64,000 nucleotides of DNA from Scolanthus callimorphus (lineage: Eukaryota > Cnidaria > Anthozoa > Actiniaria > Edwardsiidae). Shown here in pieces: positions 11,454 through 63,340 of this stretch. Each line of letters begins with the position of its first letter. The stretch's first letter is position 1. The translations under genes were made by a program, and so were the position numbers. The DNA lies in contig CM066917.1 in assembly GCA_033964015.1 (NCBI GenBank), positions 27,745,951 through 27,809,950 of the forward strand. The letters run 5' to 3'. The notes beneath the pieces are model-generated. The model was not told where the DNA came from. It was given only the letters and a program-made list of their open reading frames with translations, and did not search any database.

Positions 11454-13879
11454 GTAATCACTTGCGATTGGTTTCACTATAGTCATATGAAATTCGTTCT
11501 ATTGTTATCATTATTGGTTAATGCCACTGTTATTGTGATTGTCAATGTTGTTGTTATTGTTATTGTCTTTGCAAGCGAGACAACTTGGATTTTCGTCTAT
11601 TATCAAACTGTGTCGCGTAAAATATTGCAATAAATATACAACACCAAGCAAACAAAAATTAAAATGATGCTGTAGGTAACTTTAAAAATGCCTGGCCTCT
11701 TACTCCTAAAGTAGCTATAAATCATAGCTTATTTTGTGTTACTAATAAGGGCATCCTCGGCTTTTACTCAAGACTTTAATGGTTTGGCCTAAAGCAATGT
11801 TTAAAGTGCGCCAACAACTGAGACAACCACTCGAGAGCATTTGAATACTCAATTCTTGGTTAAAAATATCATTATGAGAATAAACAATAGGGTGCAAAAA
11901 TAACTGTATTTGAAAACATGTTGCGCCTTTTTACAAGATGATCTGTATAATTTTTTTAGGTGCAACCGAAAATTTTATCCAACCTTTAAGGTGGCTGTGA
12001 ACAATCGGCTGATGTTAGCGAGCTAAGTCTGATAATGTAGTGTTGACCAATGTCCCCTGAACACGAGGGGCCGACACGCCATTTATCTAAAAACGCCAGA
12101 ACTTAATCAAGGCCAAAAGTGCGAACAAACTATGGTAAACATACTTGGTGGGAAACCATAGACGCAAAAAACTGTCAAATTTGCAACCTTGAGCATTTAA
12201 ATCCTGGTGCAAATAAACTGCCATTCTCCTACACCAAACATGATTCCGGTACCAACATGCCCCCCTCACCTCACTTTCTCACTCGTGTGACGTCACCCTT
12301 CTATCACAGGAAGCCCGCCCAGAACGCCAGGCATTGTCATAAGCGGTAGTCGGTTCGAAAGCCTACATTGTAGCCCCTCCGGCCACCGTACATGAATGAT
12401 TTTCGCAATATAAGTCAAACTCATTTTTTTACTGGTATCAGAACAGGCATGAGCCACTCAGATTTTGACCCGGAACACATTTTCAGACAGCAAAAGTCGC
12501 TGATAATTTTTTTTTTATCTAAACCATCCCCAATTCCGCTATTCTTTTAAATACCACCTGGATAAGAAACCTACATGAATTCCTTTCATTTATGTCCTTA
12601 TTAGGTAGCCCCATACAATGAACGAAGCCTTTGTTTTTAACCTAAAACGTAAATATCAGCTTGGTTTCTGTTTTGACAGGCCCGTAGCTCGCACTCTTGA
12701 AGGGGGATTCGTTGTCCTCTCACCTTTTCAGAAAAAACCTGTATAAACCAAATTTATAGCATTTTGTCGTGTTTCCTAGCTGTTTGACCACAAACCTGAT
12801 TTTTCTGGCCCCTCTCCCTACGGGCCTGTTTGAGCGACTCGCGATCAAATAGCACCAAAACCAAAGAGCTATTATCTCATTTGGTCAAATACCGACGATA
12901 AGAAAGAACATGAGTTGAAAAAGGCCTCCGAAGGGTTAAAAATTTAAGTGCAATGTTGCAGAGATAAATAACGTCTGTCAGTTCCACGTGCCAAATACCT
13001 GGAATGCATGGTTTTAAAATTATTCTTTAGACCAGGGAGCACCCATGCCACCCTTAACTATTTGCACGAGTGAGAAAATTGCTGTTCAAAATTTGTTCGA
13101 TAAAAGTTAACATTCTAATCGGGTTTAGCTGGATTCTTCCTTTTCTTCTGTAAGCGTATATAAATTGTTCTGTTAAGGCGTGTTTGCAAACGTTGGGGGC
13201 AAAGTGTCCTTCAAGATCCTTCAAATACTTAGATAAAAAGATCAAATTATTATCACTTGCCATTGTGAATGTTGTGTAGTATCTCAAGTCACCAACGTTC
13301 TTCTACTTTTACGCATATTTACCATAAACGCGGCGAACTTTCGTGAAAACAGCTACTACATATATATAGCAGAGGCTTTGCTAGGGCTCTCCTGGAAGAC
13401 TTCCATTGAATCTCGAAGATGTTTATTTCGTTAAAGCACGCGTTCAAGTGTTATGAGCCTCTTATGGCTACTTATAGCCCGGTGGGTGAGGTCATTTAGA
13501 TTACTGCGATTTTCATAATTCTGTGAACTCTACAGCCGCGACAAACAGCGGTTTGGTTTCCGTCAATCAAACGAGTAAACAGCTCTAGGTGATTTTGCAG
13601 ACCATTTGAGAAATTTGGTTGAATGATAGAAACGTTTAGCAAAGCTTAGCAAGGCTTTTAAAACAAAATGTAAAACACAAACGAAATGCGTAGAAAACAT
13701 CCATGGGCCTTTCTTAAAAGGTTTGTGATTGACGGAAGAAGCCAAAACCGCCAGTTTGGCCCTAGGAAATCAGTGAGTGGGAGTTCGCAGAATTATGAAA
13801 ATAGGAGAAAATGAGGAATACAAAAACTGCAAAGACTTTTATTTTTGATAAGTGCCATTGCCTGTGTTTTAGTTTTATC
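11454..13879. other. Intergenic stretch, no gene seen
   Basis: No exon can be supported. Around 13,390-13,470 there is a diverged copy of the GAAGATGTTTATTTCGTT / TTCAAGCGTTTACGAGCC phrase belonging to the large inverted repeat that follows. Confidence 0.4.
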
Positions 13880-14833
13880 TCGAGTCATCATAATTCTTCT
13901 AATTTTACACATTTTACTTTATCTCAGATAAACCCGGATACTGAACTGATAAACCCGGATAACTTACGTGAAAACAGCTACTTAAAAAGCTGAGTGGTTC
14001 TTGGGGGTCTTGGAAGGCTTCATTGAAGATGTTTATTTCGTTTATTCAAGCGTTTACGAGCCAGCTTATAACTTTTATTAGTAGAGAAACCCATTCGCAT
14101 ACTATCACGAATCCTGCAATCTGATTGGCTCCGCTACTCACTATCTATCACGTAATAGATAATCGCCAGCGTAAAACTCTCTAAAACCATGAAAATAAAT
14201 ACGTTTTAGCAACAAGTCGAAGGTACTATGCTAGTGACTTTCTACTAAAGCAATTAGTCTACTCGTTTTCGAGATTTTTTCGTTTGCATGTATCTTGCCT
14301 TGTTTTTTTTCTAACGATGGGTAGTACAGATATTACAATACTTATCAATGGCTGACGTAATGTGTCGACTAAACAGAACAAGTTCTATTGGTCTTTTCAG
14401 GGTGTTTGTCAGGCAATGAGTAGTATTTTTGTTTTTGCCGTGTTTTTGTCTTTATAAGGGAGGAGAGCTGAGGGGCGCTCGATGTTGTGAATGTTTAAGG
14501 GCCATAATTTATGACCTCATGCACCCACAGAGCTATAAGCAGTTACGAGAGGCTCGTAAACGCTTGAATAAACGGAATAAACATCTTCAATGGAAGTTTC
14601 CAAGACCCATCAAGAGTCATGCTCAGCTAATTTACCCTTATTTTTAAGCTATGCCACTGTTGCCTGGGGGTACCTATAAGTGCACATTAAATACACTTGA
14701 AGTTAGACAAAATCACATTGCTAGGGTAATTTAAATGATATCTTGTATACAAGGTTATATAAGGGTTCTATAAGCATCAGAACCACCTAACTAAGAAATT
14801 GCAGTATGTTATCATATATATAATATATTTATT

Positions 14834-15541
14834 TAAGGTATGAGTATACCTTTGAGGGGTCTCGCGGGAGAAAAAATTCGTATCACGTCACATTTACACC
14901 ACAAACGTCGTTCATATATCATTTTAAAGCTAAAAGATTGTTCTATCCGATGAATACTTTTGTTTTCGTTATATTGTACATGAACATATATTTTTTAGCT
15001 CTAAAGAAAAAAAGACCGACTTTCTTTGAAAAGTTCCATCTTCTTCCAATCAAATTGCACAGTTCCAAATATAAGCAAAATCTTATCTTTAGAAGGCGAT
15101 CTAAAAAAGGGTGTGCGGGAATTTTGATTTTCCTTTTAAAAATATTTTATGCTAATTTTTGTGTTAGCATTGCCAAAAATATCTGATTTCAACCTTTTTA
15201 CGTGATATTCCGCAAATACGTAAAATATCAATAATCCCGCCACACCTTTTTCAGATCGCACTCTAAGGAATACATTTTGCGGAAATCTGGAGCTTTTAAC
15301 ATTAATTGGAAGTGACAGGAACTCTTAAAAAGCAAAAATTGGTACTTTTCCTTTGAAGCACAAAACGACGAAAATGATCCATCAAATTACCGTTGCATAG
15401 AAATATACCACTTAGTAAGTAAGGCCGTTCCATAAGCTTTAAAACGATATATAATTGGCCCTGTAGTGTAAATAATGACACGACAGTGATTTTTTTTCGC
15501 GAAAAAGTGACATCCCTCGCGCAAAGGTTACTCATACCTTA
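14834..15541. repeat. About 0.7-kb terminal-inverted-repeat element
   Basis: The left end TTAAGGTATGAGTATACCTT matches the reverse complement of the right end (TTAAGGTATGAGTAACCTTT) and similarity extends for roughly 60 bp (CGCGGGAG against CGCGAGGG, then CGTGTCA-like sequence). TTAA is present at both edges, which would fit a piggyBac-type target, but the superfamily is not proven. No intact transposase is present. Confidence 0.55.
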
Positions 15542-15766
15542 AAGAGCCTCTGTCGGCCTCCATTTGTCAGCCTAACAACATACCGAGACAGAGAAAGCAT
15601 CAATTTTCATCGGCTGATTTAGGGGATGTAGTGCAATATTTGCGATTGAATTCGATAAATGAAATAAAACTTGTTTTTAGAAGATTATTTCAAGATTTCT
15701 ACACGTAATTCGTTGTCTGATATCGACTGAAAACAATAACAAAGGAGTGGCTGACTAGGGCTCTTT
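15541..15766. repeat. TIR element, family also at 28,828-29,240
   Basis: It begins AAAGAGCCTCTGTCGGCCTC and ends GACTAGGGCTCTTT. The interior phrases AACATACCGAGACAGAGAAA and TTTCTACACGTAATTCG are shared with the element at 28,828-29,240, where a second element interrupts them. Confidence 0.6.
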
Positions 15767-16400
15767 AATGATAGATAGTTAATGAGGCTCTTAGCGCCAG
15801 GTCGAGGTTTTGACTCATAATCTCACAGAAACGAGAACGACTGTTTTAGTAGAAACCCAGTAGCATAAAGCACCCTTCGATTTGTTGCTAAAAATGCAGT
15901 ATTACGTGACAAACGAGCGAGTAGAGGAGCCAATCACATTACAGGATTTGTGATAGTATACGAGTGTAGACTACGAGTTCGAGTTTTCTATGAGTCAATA
16001 GATGGCGCCTAGCGCCGAGTTGACTATTTGACTCATAGAAAACGAGAACGAGTACTCTAATTGTTTTGATAGAAACCAACTAGCATACTACCTTCGACGT
16101 TTTTCAATGATTTTAGAAAGTTTTTCACTGGCGTTTTCGCTACTCACTGTCTATTACGTGATACATAGTGAGTAGCAGAGCCAATCAGATTGCAGAATTC
16201 GTGATTGTATGTGAGTGGGTTTCTACTAATAAAGTTATAAGCTGGCTCGTAAACGCTTGAATAAACGAAATAAACATCTTCAATGGAAGCCTTCCAAGAC
16301 CCTCAAGCACCACCCAGCTTTTTAAGTAGCTGTTTTTCGCCGGTTATCTGAGATAAAGTAGATATGTGTAAAAACTAGAAGAACGATGAGGACTAGAGAT

Positions 16401-18107
16401 GGAAAATAACTGTTTTAAACTTTTAAATTTGGTTTGTGTTAGCTATTTTAATGAAATTAAACATGCGCAAATGGTTAGCGCGGTCGTGGACAGAGATGGG
16501 AAAATATTGCCCACGATTGCGCACCAATAAGAAAACCAAAGGACAAATAATGCGTCACCGTGTCCTCTAGCCAAAAACAGAGCCTGCTTAATTGTAAAAC
16601 CTTGCATTCTGTCTCCTCTTTCTTTTAACTTAGACTACGACAAATGAGTACCATACGTCGATCATGTAATGTTGTTTTAGGATACGCGAAAGATGACAGG
16701 AGCACTACGTACGCCAAACGGTGTGACAATACATTTGTACTTTTTTATGAGTCACATTCGTCGCCAATTATCGACATAAATGCAACTATATAAGGTTGAC
16801 AGATAGTACATCGCCTGGCAAGTTTATTTAGATTTTAATCCACTTTTATGTTATTAGTTGTAATCGGTCAAATTGAGTACAACAATTTGAGCTTCGCATT
16901 AAAAACTCTTAATGCAGTAAACATGTTGTGTCACGTAGGAATGAGACTGTGCTGACGAAGCACGTACCTCCGATTCTGAACCACCTGTCTTATTGATATA
17001 AACCGCTGATATTAGTTAACATAGTAAAGCGAAGTCATTGAGTAGTATTTGCTTTGATCTATAATACAAAAACCGAAGTTGGACTATCGTAAAATATACG
17101 TCGAATGCCCGATGGCAATATTCCCACTGCTCGACAGAAATTATTCGAATAATGTGGAATAGAACAGAACGTTATGTACGTAATATCGATAGGTCGATCG
17201 ATATAGGCATGGATATTTGACGGCGATATGAATAATAGATGAACTTTATATCGACTGGAAATAATTATTTTTCAAGGAATTGTCTCTGTTTACGAGTCTG
17301 TGCGATTCAACTAATTAAGGTGGCTCATGACAAATTCACCACCAAAAACACAGCTATGTAATAGTAAATGGCCATTTGCGTAAACTGGTGTAGCTTGATT
17401 TACTTCAGCCGCGATGTCTAGCGCATGTTCGATCAGAACGACTACTCGTATAGTGTCTTTCTTCACAACTCTATAGTTTAAAAATTTTGTACAAAACATT
17501 AGGTCACAAGAGGACAAAATAGTTGTGCTTTCATATTGGGTGTTCAGCGATTTAGTTATTTTATTTCCTTCGCCATTACAACAATAATAACAATTCAAAA
17601 GCATGCGCCAAGAAAATGAAAATGAAAGAATAAAATAAAGCAAAGTAAAAGAACGCAAATTAACAGGTTTGAAAAGGTAAAAATCGCTCCTTACTTTTAC
17701 GGCCATTGATCTCTAAACAAATATCCCACTTACTCACAACTAGTGTGCTCAGGAAATCACCAGCAAATACGATGGGAAATTTGCATTTGACTCTATCTAT
17801 TGTCAAACGCAAAAATACGAAATTACAATAGGTAATTTATTATCTGCTATAATTTGAACCCTTTTGACACATTCAAGATAAGTACTCCATTCATTTCCAG
17901 GAAGAAATAATCGCAATAAAGTTATTTTCCTTTTTCCAGGAAATAAAAGGAGCGGTTCTGTGTCCTGATCCTAATGAAAATAAATTAAAATTAACTGTGA
18001 ACCAGCAATGCTTTGCCTCACTGGACAAAATTGATTTAGCAAACAGCATGTAGCTCGGTTGTTGACTAAAAGGTTTATTCATTATTCAGAGCCCAATCCA
18101 CGGCGGT
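16401..18107. other. Intergenic stretch, no gene seen
   Basis: A 131-residue minus-strand open frame (17,311-17,706) has no motif or splice support and an unusual composition. No repeat with clear ends is recognised. Confidence 0.35.
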
Positions 18108-18551
18108 AATAGACCTTTATCACGCAATATTGATTAATAATATATAATAGTTATCAGAAAATGAAATCCAGTTTCCAATTCTACACATCCGTATTAGTAA
18201 AACTGCAAAGTTTCAAAAGAATTACTTGAAAACTGACTGAGATATGAATTTTCAAAACTTCCTATTCTGACTTACTTTTTACAAGGAAACGTATGGGCAA
18301 TTACGCCAAGACGAGGATGGACGGGCATCGATGCCCGTCCAGCCTCGTTTCCATGTATTTTCCCATACATTTCTTGTAAAAAAATAAGCCAGAATACGAA
18401 GTTTTGAAAATTCATATCTCAGTCAGTATTCAAGCAATCTTCACCGAACTTTGCAATTTTGCTAATACGGATGTGTAGAATTGAATACTGGATTTCATTT
18501 TCTGATAACTATTATATATTATTAATCAATATTGCGTGATAAAGGCCTATT
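18108..18551. repeat. Long-arm palindromic element (444 bp)
   Basis: The ends AATAGACCTTTATCACGCAA and AATAGGCCTTTATCACGCAA (reverse complement of the right edge) are inverted, and the arms remain nearly identical for about 200 bp, meeting at the perfect palindrome GGGCATCGATGCCC at about 18,323. Nearly the whole element can fold into one hairpin. It is non-coding. Confidence 0.75.
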
Positions 18552-19898
18552 CTTTGTCCGATCTAAACACAATGCCACCAGCTGCTTTGAAGGCAAAATT
18601 CGCATAATTTCCAATCCTAGAAAGTGTGATTAATTTGAACAGATAGCACTGCCACAGGTGAATACCAAACATTACACTTTGTTTGTTAGATTCTTTGGTA
18701 CTCGAAATACCATCAGACTGCCTGGAAATTCAACTTAGAATATCTAACATGAACTCTAGAAAATGGTATTCAAATTCATTTATCTTTTTGAGCTTATATA
18801 AGAGTTCTCGGTAAATTTACATACACTCTTAAACTACAGGTAATTAAAAAAAATAAATAAAGCTAAAGGCTACGCTTTTAGTTTCAATCTTGATGATCTA
18901 GTATTCCTCAGTTCTCCAAGGTCGTAATTCCCATTTTAAATCTAAATGCCGTAGTCGCGTTTTTTTAACCTTGAAAAAGAATCAACTCAAACGTGTTGGA
19001 AATTAAGAGCGATTCTGACACCTGAGGTGTCGCGATACAACATCTAGAGACAAAAGTCATGGGCGGGAACGAAACAACAGGGACACCAAGTGACATTTGA
19101 ATGCTGAAAGACTAGATTCTCTTACCAACAAATTTAGTGCAATATCCCTAGATGTCTTGGGCTTTTCACGATGATGGTCACTCGCTGTTTGCTACACCCA
19201 ACTACGAGATGCTGATTGATTGACAACTTATATAGGAGAGTCTAGCCACGCCTCCGCGCGTCATTCAACTATGTTCTCTGCTTTCAACTGTTTTCATTTG
19301 TGCCCCAGGAAATTGGACCAATCAATAGAAATTCCCCAGAGATCAAAAACCCAGTTTAGTGGCGACGTACTGAACCCATTATATTAAGAATTTCATAGGA
19401 GAAATCATCTGTTTACTCATAGAGAAAGAGTTTGAATGACAGCTGATATAGAAAATCTAGCCACGCCCTCGTGCGTCATTCTCTGTTCCCAACTGTTTTC
19501 ATTTGAAAACATTCAATTGTGCCCAGGAAATTGGATGACCAGATCAATAGAAATTCCAGAGATCAAAAGACCCGTTTAGTAGCGACGCTTCCATTTCTGT
19601 CAGTCGTTTACCTTCTATTGAGGCCGTTCGTTCGCGTCGCTGGTATGCCACGTTGTAGTTTGTTTGGGGCAGGGTAACTATATTCAGAGTTTCATTCGTG
19701 AAAAAATATGTTTACTAGGAGAAGTTGTATTTCTCTGACGAAGGGTTAACGCTCGAAACTCTAGCACAAAAAAGCAATTTTCACGTGGCGCATAAATTTC
19801 AACCTCGGGTTGTTATTTGAAAAACATGTTTAAGTCCCCATGACGCAGACCACACATCGTTTTCCTGTAAAACTAGTCATACCTGTAGACACGTAGAC
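18552..19898. other. Intergenic stretch, no gene seen
   Basis: Two similar segments, GGAGAGTCTAGCCACGCCTC near 19,236 and GAAAATCTAGCCACGCCCTC near 19,451, followed in each case by TCATT, TCAACTGTTTTCATTTG and GAAATTCC, form a direct repeat of about 200 bp. No coding exon is seen. Confidence 0.45.
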
Positions 19899-19999
19899 AT
19901 TCTCTTACCAAGAGCTCTCCGGCTCGTCTCCACGCGGGGGAGGCTCTGGTGACAGCTACTGACGCATGCGCGAGATTTGATACAGAGCCGCATTCTCGC

Positions 20000-20218
20000 A
20001 ACCTCGTCCCCAGGGTCTTCTCGGTCGTTTTTCAAAATGGCGGTTGAGTCCAGAGAAGACCCTGGGGGAGGCTGAGTCACGTGACTATTGTTTGAGGACA
20101 TGAGAACGAGATTTGTCCTTTGTTTCGAAACGGTCATGTGACTCAGCCTCCCCCAGGTTCTTCTCTGGAGTCAAACGCCATTTTGAAAAACGACCGAGAA
20201 GACCCTGGGGACGAGGTT
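20000..20218. repeat. Inner fold-back element A
   Basis: AACCTCGTCCCCAGGGTCTT on the left and its exact reverse complement on the right (AAGACCCTGGGGACGAGGTT) bound a 219-bp palindrome whose arms also carry TTCAAAATGGCG / CGCCATTTTGAA and GACTCAGCCTCCCCCAG. Confidence 0.75.
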
Positions 20219-20261
20219 GGCATTCTCAAACCCAGAGCTCTGGGTACGAGAATGACACAAT

Positions 20262-20474
20262 CTCGTACCCAGAGCCCGTCATCTTTTGGCCAGCGGCAAA
20301 GATTCAGGGCTCTGGGGGAATCGATTTTTTTAAAACCCAGATTCTGGGTTTCCGGTTTGATTGTTGTATGAAAGTTCGTTACGTTTTTGACCTACCACGC
20401 ATGCTCACAAATCGGATTCCCCCAGGGCCCTGAATCTTGCCGCTGGCCAAAAGATGACGGGCTCTGGGTACGAG
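20262..20474. repeat. Inner fold-back element B
   Basis: CTCGTACCCAGAGCCCGTCA on the left pairs exactly with TGACGGGCTCTGGGTACGAG on the right; both arms continue through TCTTTTGGCCAGCGGC. A half-copy of the same family lies at about 48,585-48,675. Confidence 0.75.
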
Positions 20475-20625
20475 GTTGGAGAATGACAGTGCCGTTGAGA
20501 GAAATACCTTTCTGCGCATGCACCAATGTTCAATCCCAGCCAATCAGCAAAGGTCCTGAAATGGATGTCACCAGAGTCTACCTGCGACTGCGAGGAGACG
20601 AGCCGGGGAGCGCGGTACGAGAATG

Positions 20626-21714
20626 ACCAGAAAAAAGCGACATGAAAACTCAATATTATTGCGTTTTCACAACTGCAAACTCTGCATCGATTGTGTTTAA
20701 CTTTTCAAAGCGTTCCTGAATCAAACATCTAAGTAACCCGGTAGCTTTTGCCAGACCTCTGAGTGATGCTTGTGCTATAGTGCTATTGTACGATCGAAGG
20801 AAGCTGCTAAAACACTCATTGACTGTTGTTTCAGTCAAACCACAAACCACGGTCTATGGGAATGTCCCAATGAGGTAACGGTAAGAGTAGTGAACTCAAT
20901 CCCAGAGATGCCAACCTCAAGTGAACAAAACTAAGCGGGAGATTCCCGATTTTCCCAGAAGTATTGGCGGGAGATAAAAGGGAACATGAGAGAAAATCTC
21001 AGAAATTCAAGCGGGAGAAACAGCTAAAAAGCGGCTGTCTCTGCAATCCGTTTAAATCTCATTGAATGTCGATCCATCCTTTGGTGATAGAACGACAAAC
21101 TATTGCTGTTATTTTTAATGTTTCTCTATCGCATGCCAACCCTGAAAGCTCCAAAACCTGGAGATTGTGTTTCAAATAACAACTGTGTGAGAAAATCTCA
21201 AGAAATTTACTCGGGAGACTCATACAGCCAATGTATGAAAAGTTTCAACTTTTTTCCCGGGAGACCAAGGGTAAAAACCTGGAGACTCTCGCGAAAACCT
21301 GGAGAGTTGGCAGGTATGCTATCGTTTTAGATCAACAGATTCCAACGCACCAGCAATGACCGAAATGGCCGCTATTAGTTTCCAGGTAGAGCTGAGAACG
21401 CGAAGGGACATCATACTTATTTTGGTGCGAAATTGACGCACGCTTTTCTAACCTGAGGATCAGACCCCCTCGTTTCCCTTGAAATGTAAAATAAATACAG
21501 GGAAATCTCGGAAAATAAAATTACTGAGGCCGAACGCTTTTCCTGCCCTTCGCATCTCTTTTATGGGATTTTGGCTCCCTGTGGTGTCTGCAGGTCTGAG
21601 TGGTCAGCGGTTCTTCTCGCGCCTTATCTGCCCGCCATTTTGAAGTGGAAACATTTGGACTCGAAATATCAAGAAAATAGTTGTAGGAAATGGTTGTTTT
21701 ATTGTGTATATGTC
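20626..21714. other. Upstream region of TONSL
   Basis: This stretch should hold the TONSL promoter and 5' untranslated sequence, but I cannot place a transcription start. A repeat copy starts near 20,848 (CCAATGAGGTAACGGTAAGA), is related to 27,280-27,390 and seems interrupted. A small inverted-repeat element lies at about 21,132-21,320, with termini GCATGCCAACCCT and GCATACCTGCCAACTC. Confidence 0.4.
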
Positions 21715-62163
<40,449 letters not shown>

Positions 62164-62264
62164 GTAATGGAATGAAACACAACTTTGGGGCCATAACATG
62201 GACTCTGGTTGATGATAATGATGAAGTTGATGATGTTATAATTTTTGATGATGTTGAAGTTGAT

Positions 62265-63340
62265 GATGTTATAATCAAGTTATTGTTGATGATGTTATGA
62301 TGAAGTTGTTGTTGATGACGTTATGATGAAGTTGTTGTTGATGATGTTATGATGAAGTTGTTGTTGATGACGTTATGATGAAGTTGTTGTTGATGATGTT
62401 ATGATGAAGTTGTTGTTGATGATGTTATGATGAAGTTGTTGTTGATGATGTTATGATGAAGTTGTTGTTGATGACGTTATGATGAAGTTGTTGTTGATGA
62501 CGTTATGATGAAGTTGTTGTTGATGACGTTATGATGAAGTTGTTGTTGATGATGTTATGATGAAGTTGTTGTTGATGATGTTATGATAAAGTTGTTGTTG
62601 ATGATGTTATGATGAAGTTGTTGTTGATGATGTTATGATGAAGTTGTTGTTGATGATGTTATGATGAAGTTGCTGTTGATGATGTTATGATGAAGTTGTT
62701 GTTGATGATGTTATGATGAAGTTGTTGTTGATGATGTTATGATGAAGTTGTTGTTGATGATGTTATGATAAAGTTGTTGTTGATGATGTTATGATGAAGT
62801 TGTTGTTGATGACGTTATGATGAAGTTGTTGTTGATGATGTTATGATGAAGTTGTTGTTGATGATGTTATGATGAAGTTGTTGTTGATGACGTTATGATG
62901 AAGTTGTTGTTGATGACGTTATGATGAAGTTGTTGTTGATGACGTTATGATGAAGTTGTTGTTGATGATGTTATGATGAAGTTGTTGTTGATGATGTTAT
63001 GATAAAGTTGTTGTTGATGATGTTATGATGAAGTTGTTGTTGATGATGTTATGATGAAGTTGTTGTTGATGATGTTATGATGAAGTTGCTGTTGATGATG
63101 TTATGATGAAGTTGTTGTTGATGATGTTATGATGGAGTTGTTGTTGATGATGTTATGATGAAGTTGTTGTTGATGATGTTATGATAAAGTTGTTGTTGAT
63201 GATGTTATGATGAAGTTGTTGTTGATGACGTTATGATGAAGTTGTTGTTGATGATGTTATGATGAAGTTGTTGTTGATGACGTTATGATGAAGTTGTTGT
63301 TGATAATGTTATGATGAAGTTGTTGTTGCTGTAATGGTGA
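62265..63340 (+). repeat. 26-bp minisatellite, about 40 copies, with 416-bp higher-order repeat
   Basis: The unit is GTTGTTGTTGATGATGTTAT plus GATGAA. Variants (GACG for GATG, ATAAAG for ATGAAG, TTGCTG for TTGTTG) recur at an exact 416-bp spacing: C at 62,475 and 62,891; A at 62,588 and 63,004; C at 62,673 and 63,089; A at 62,770 and 63,186. So blocks of 16 units were duplicated together. Flanks (62,200-62,265 and 63,340-63,660) are degenerate GATGTTGAAGTT sequence. It lies in TONSL intron 16. Confidence 0.95.

Larger units (their letters stand above)
13880..16400. repeat. Large inverted repeat (fold-back), about 2.5 kb
   Basis: The left arm (about 13,880-14,275) and right arm (about 16,035-16,400) are reverse complements: for example GAAGATGTTTATTTCGTTTA near 14,023 pairs with TAAACGAAATAAACATCTTC near 16,261, and GTCGAAGGTACTATGCTAGT near 14,216 pairs with ACTAGCATACTACCTTCGAC near 16,078. 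A third partial copy lies at about 15,835-15,960 and a fourth at 14,530-14,650. Two other elements sit in the spacer. Confidence 0.65.
19899..20625. repeat. Nested palindromic elements (outer copy)
   Basis: The outer termini CATTCTCTTACCAAGAGCTC and the reverse complement of the right end (CATTCTCGTACCGCGCTCCC) are followed on both sides by CGGCTCGTCTCC. This is the family seen at 29,431-30,178. Two further fold-back elements (20,000-20,218 and 20,262-20,474) lie inside it. Confidence 0.6.

Noticed and set aside
14834..15541. piggyBac assignment for the TTAA-edged element
   Set aside because: TTAA at the edges could be part of the inverted repeat itself; without an empty site or a transposase the family cannot be named.
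17311..17706. 131-residue minus-strand open frame
   Set aside because: No motif, odd composition with clustered Phe/Cys/Tyr, no splice or promoter context.
62265..63340. CRISPR-like regular array
   Set aside because: The 26-bp units are directly adjacent with no unique spacers, and the DNA is animal; it is a minisatellite.
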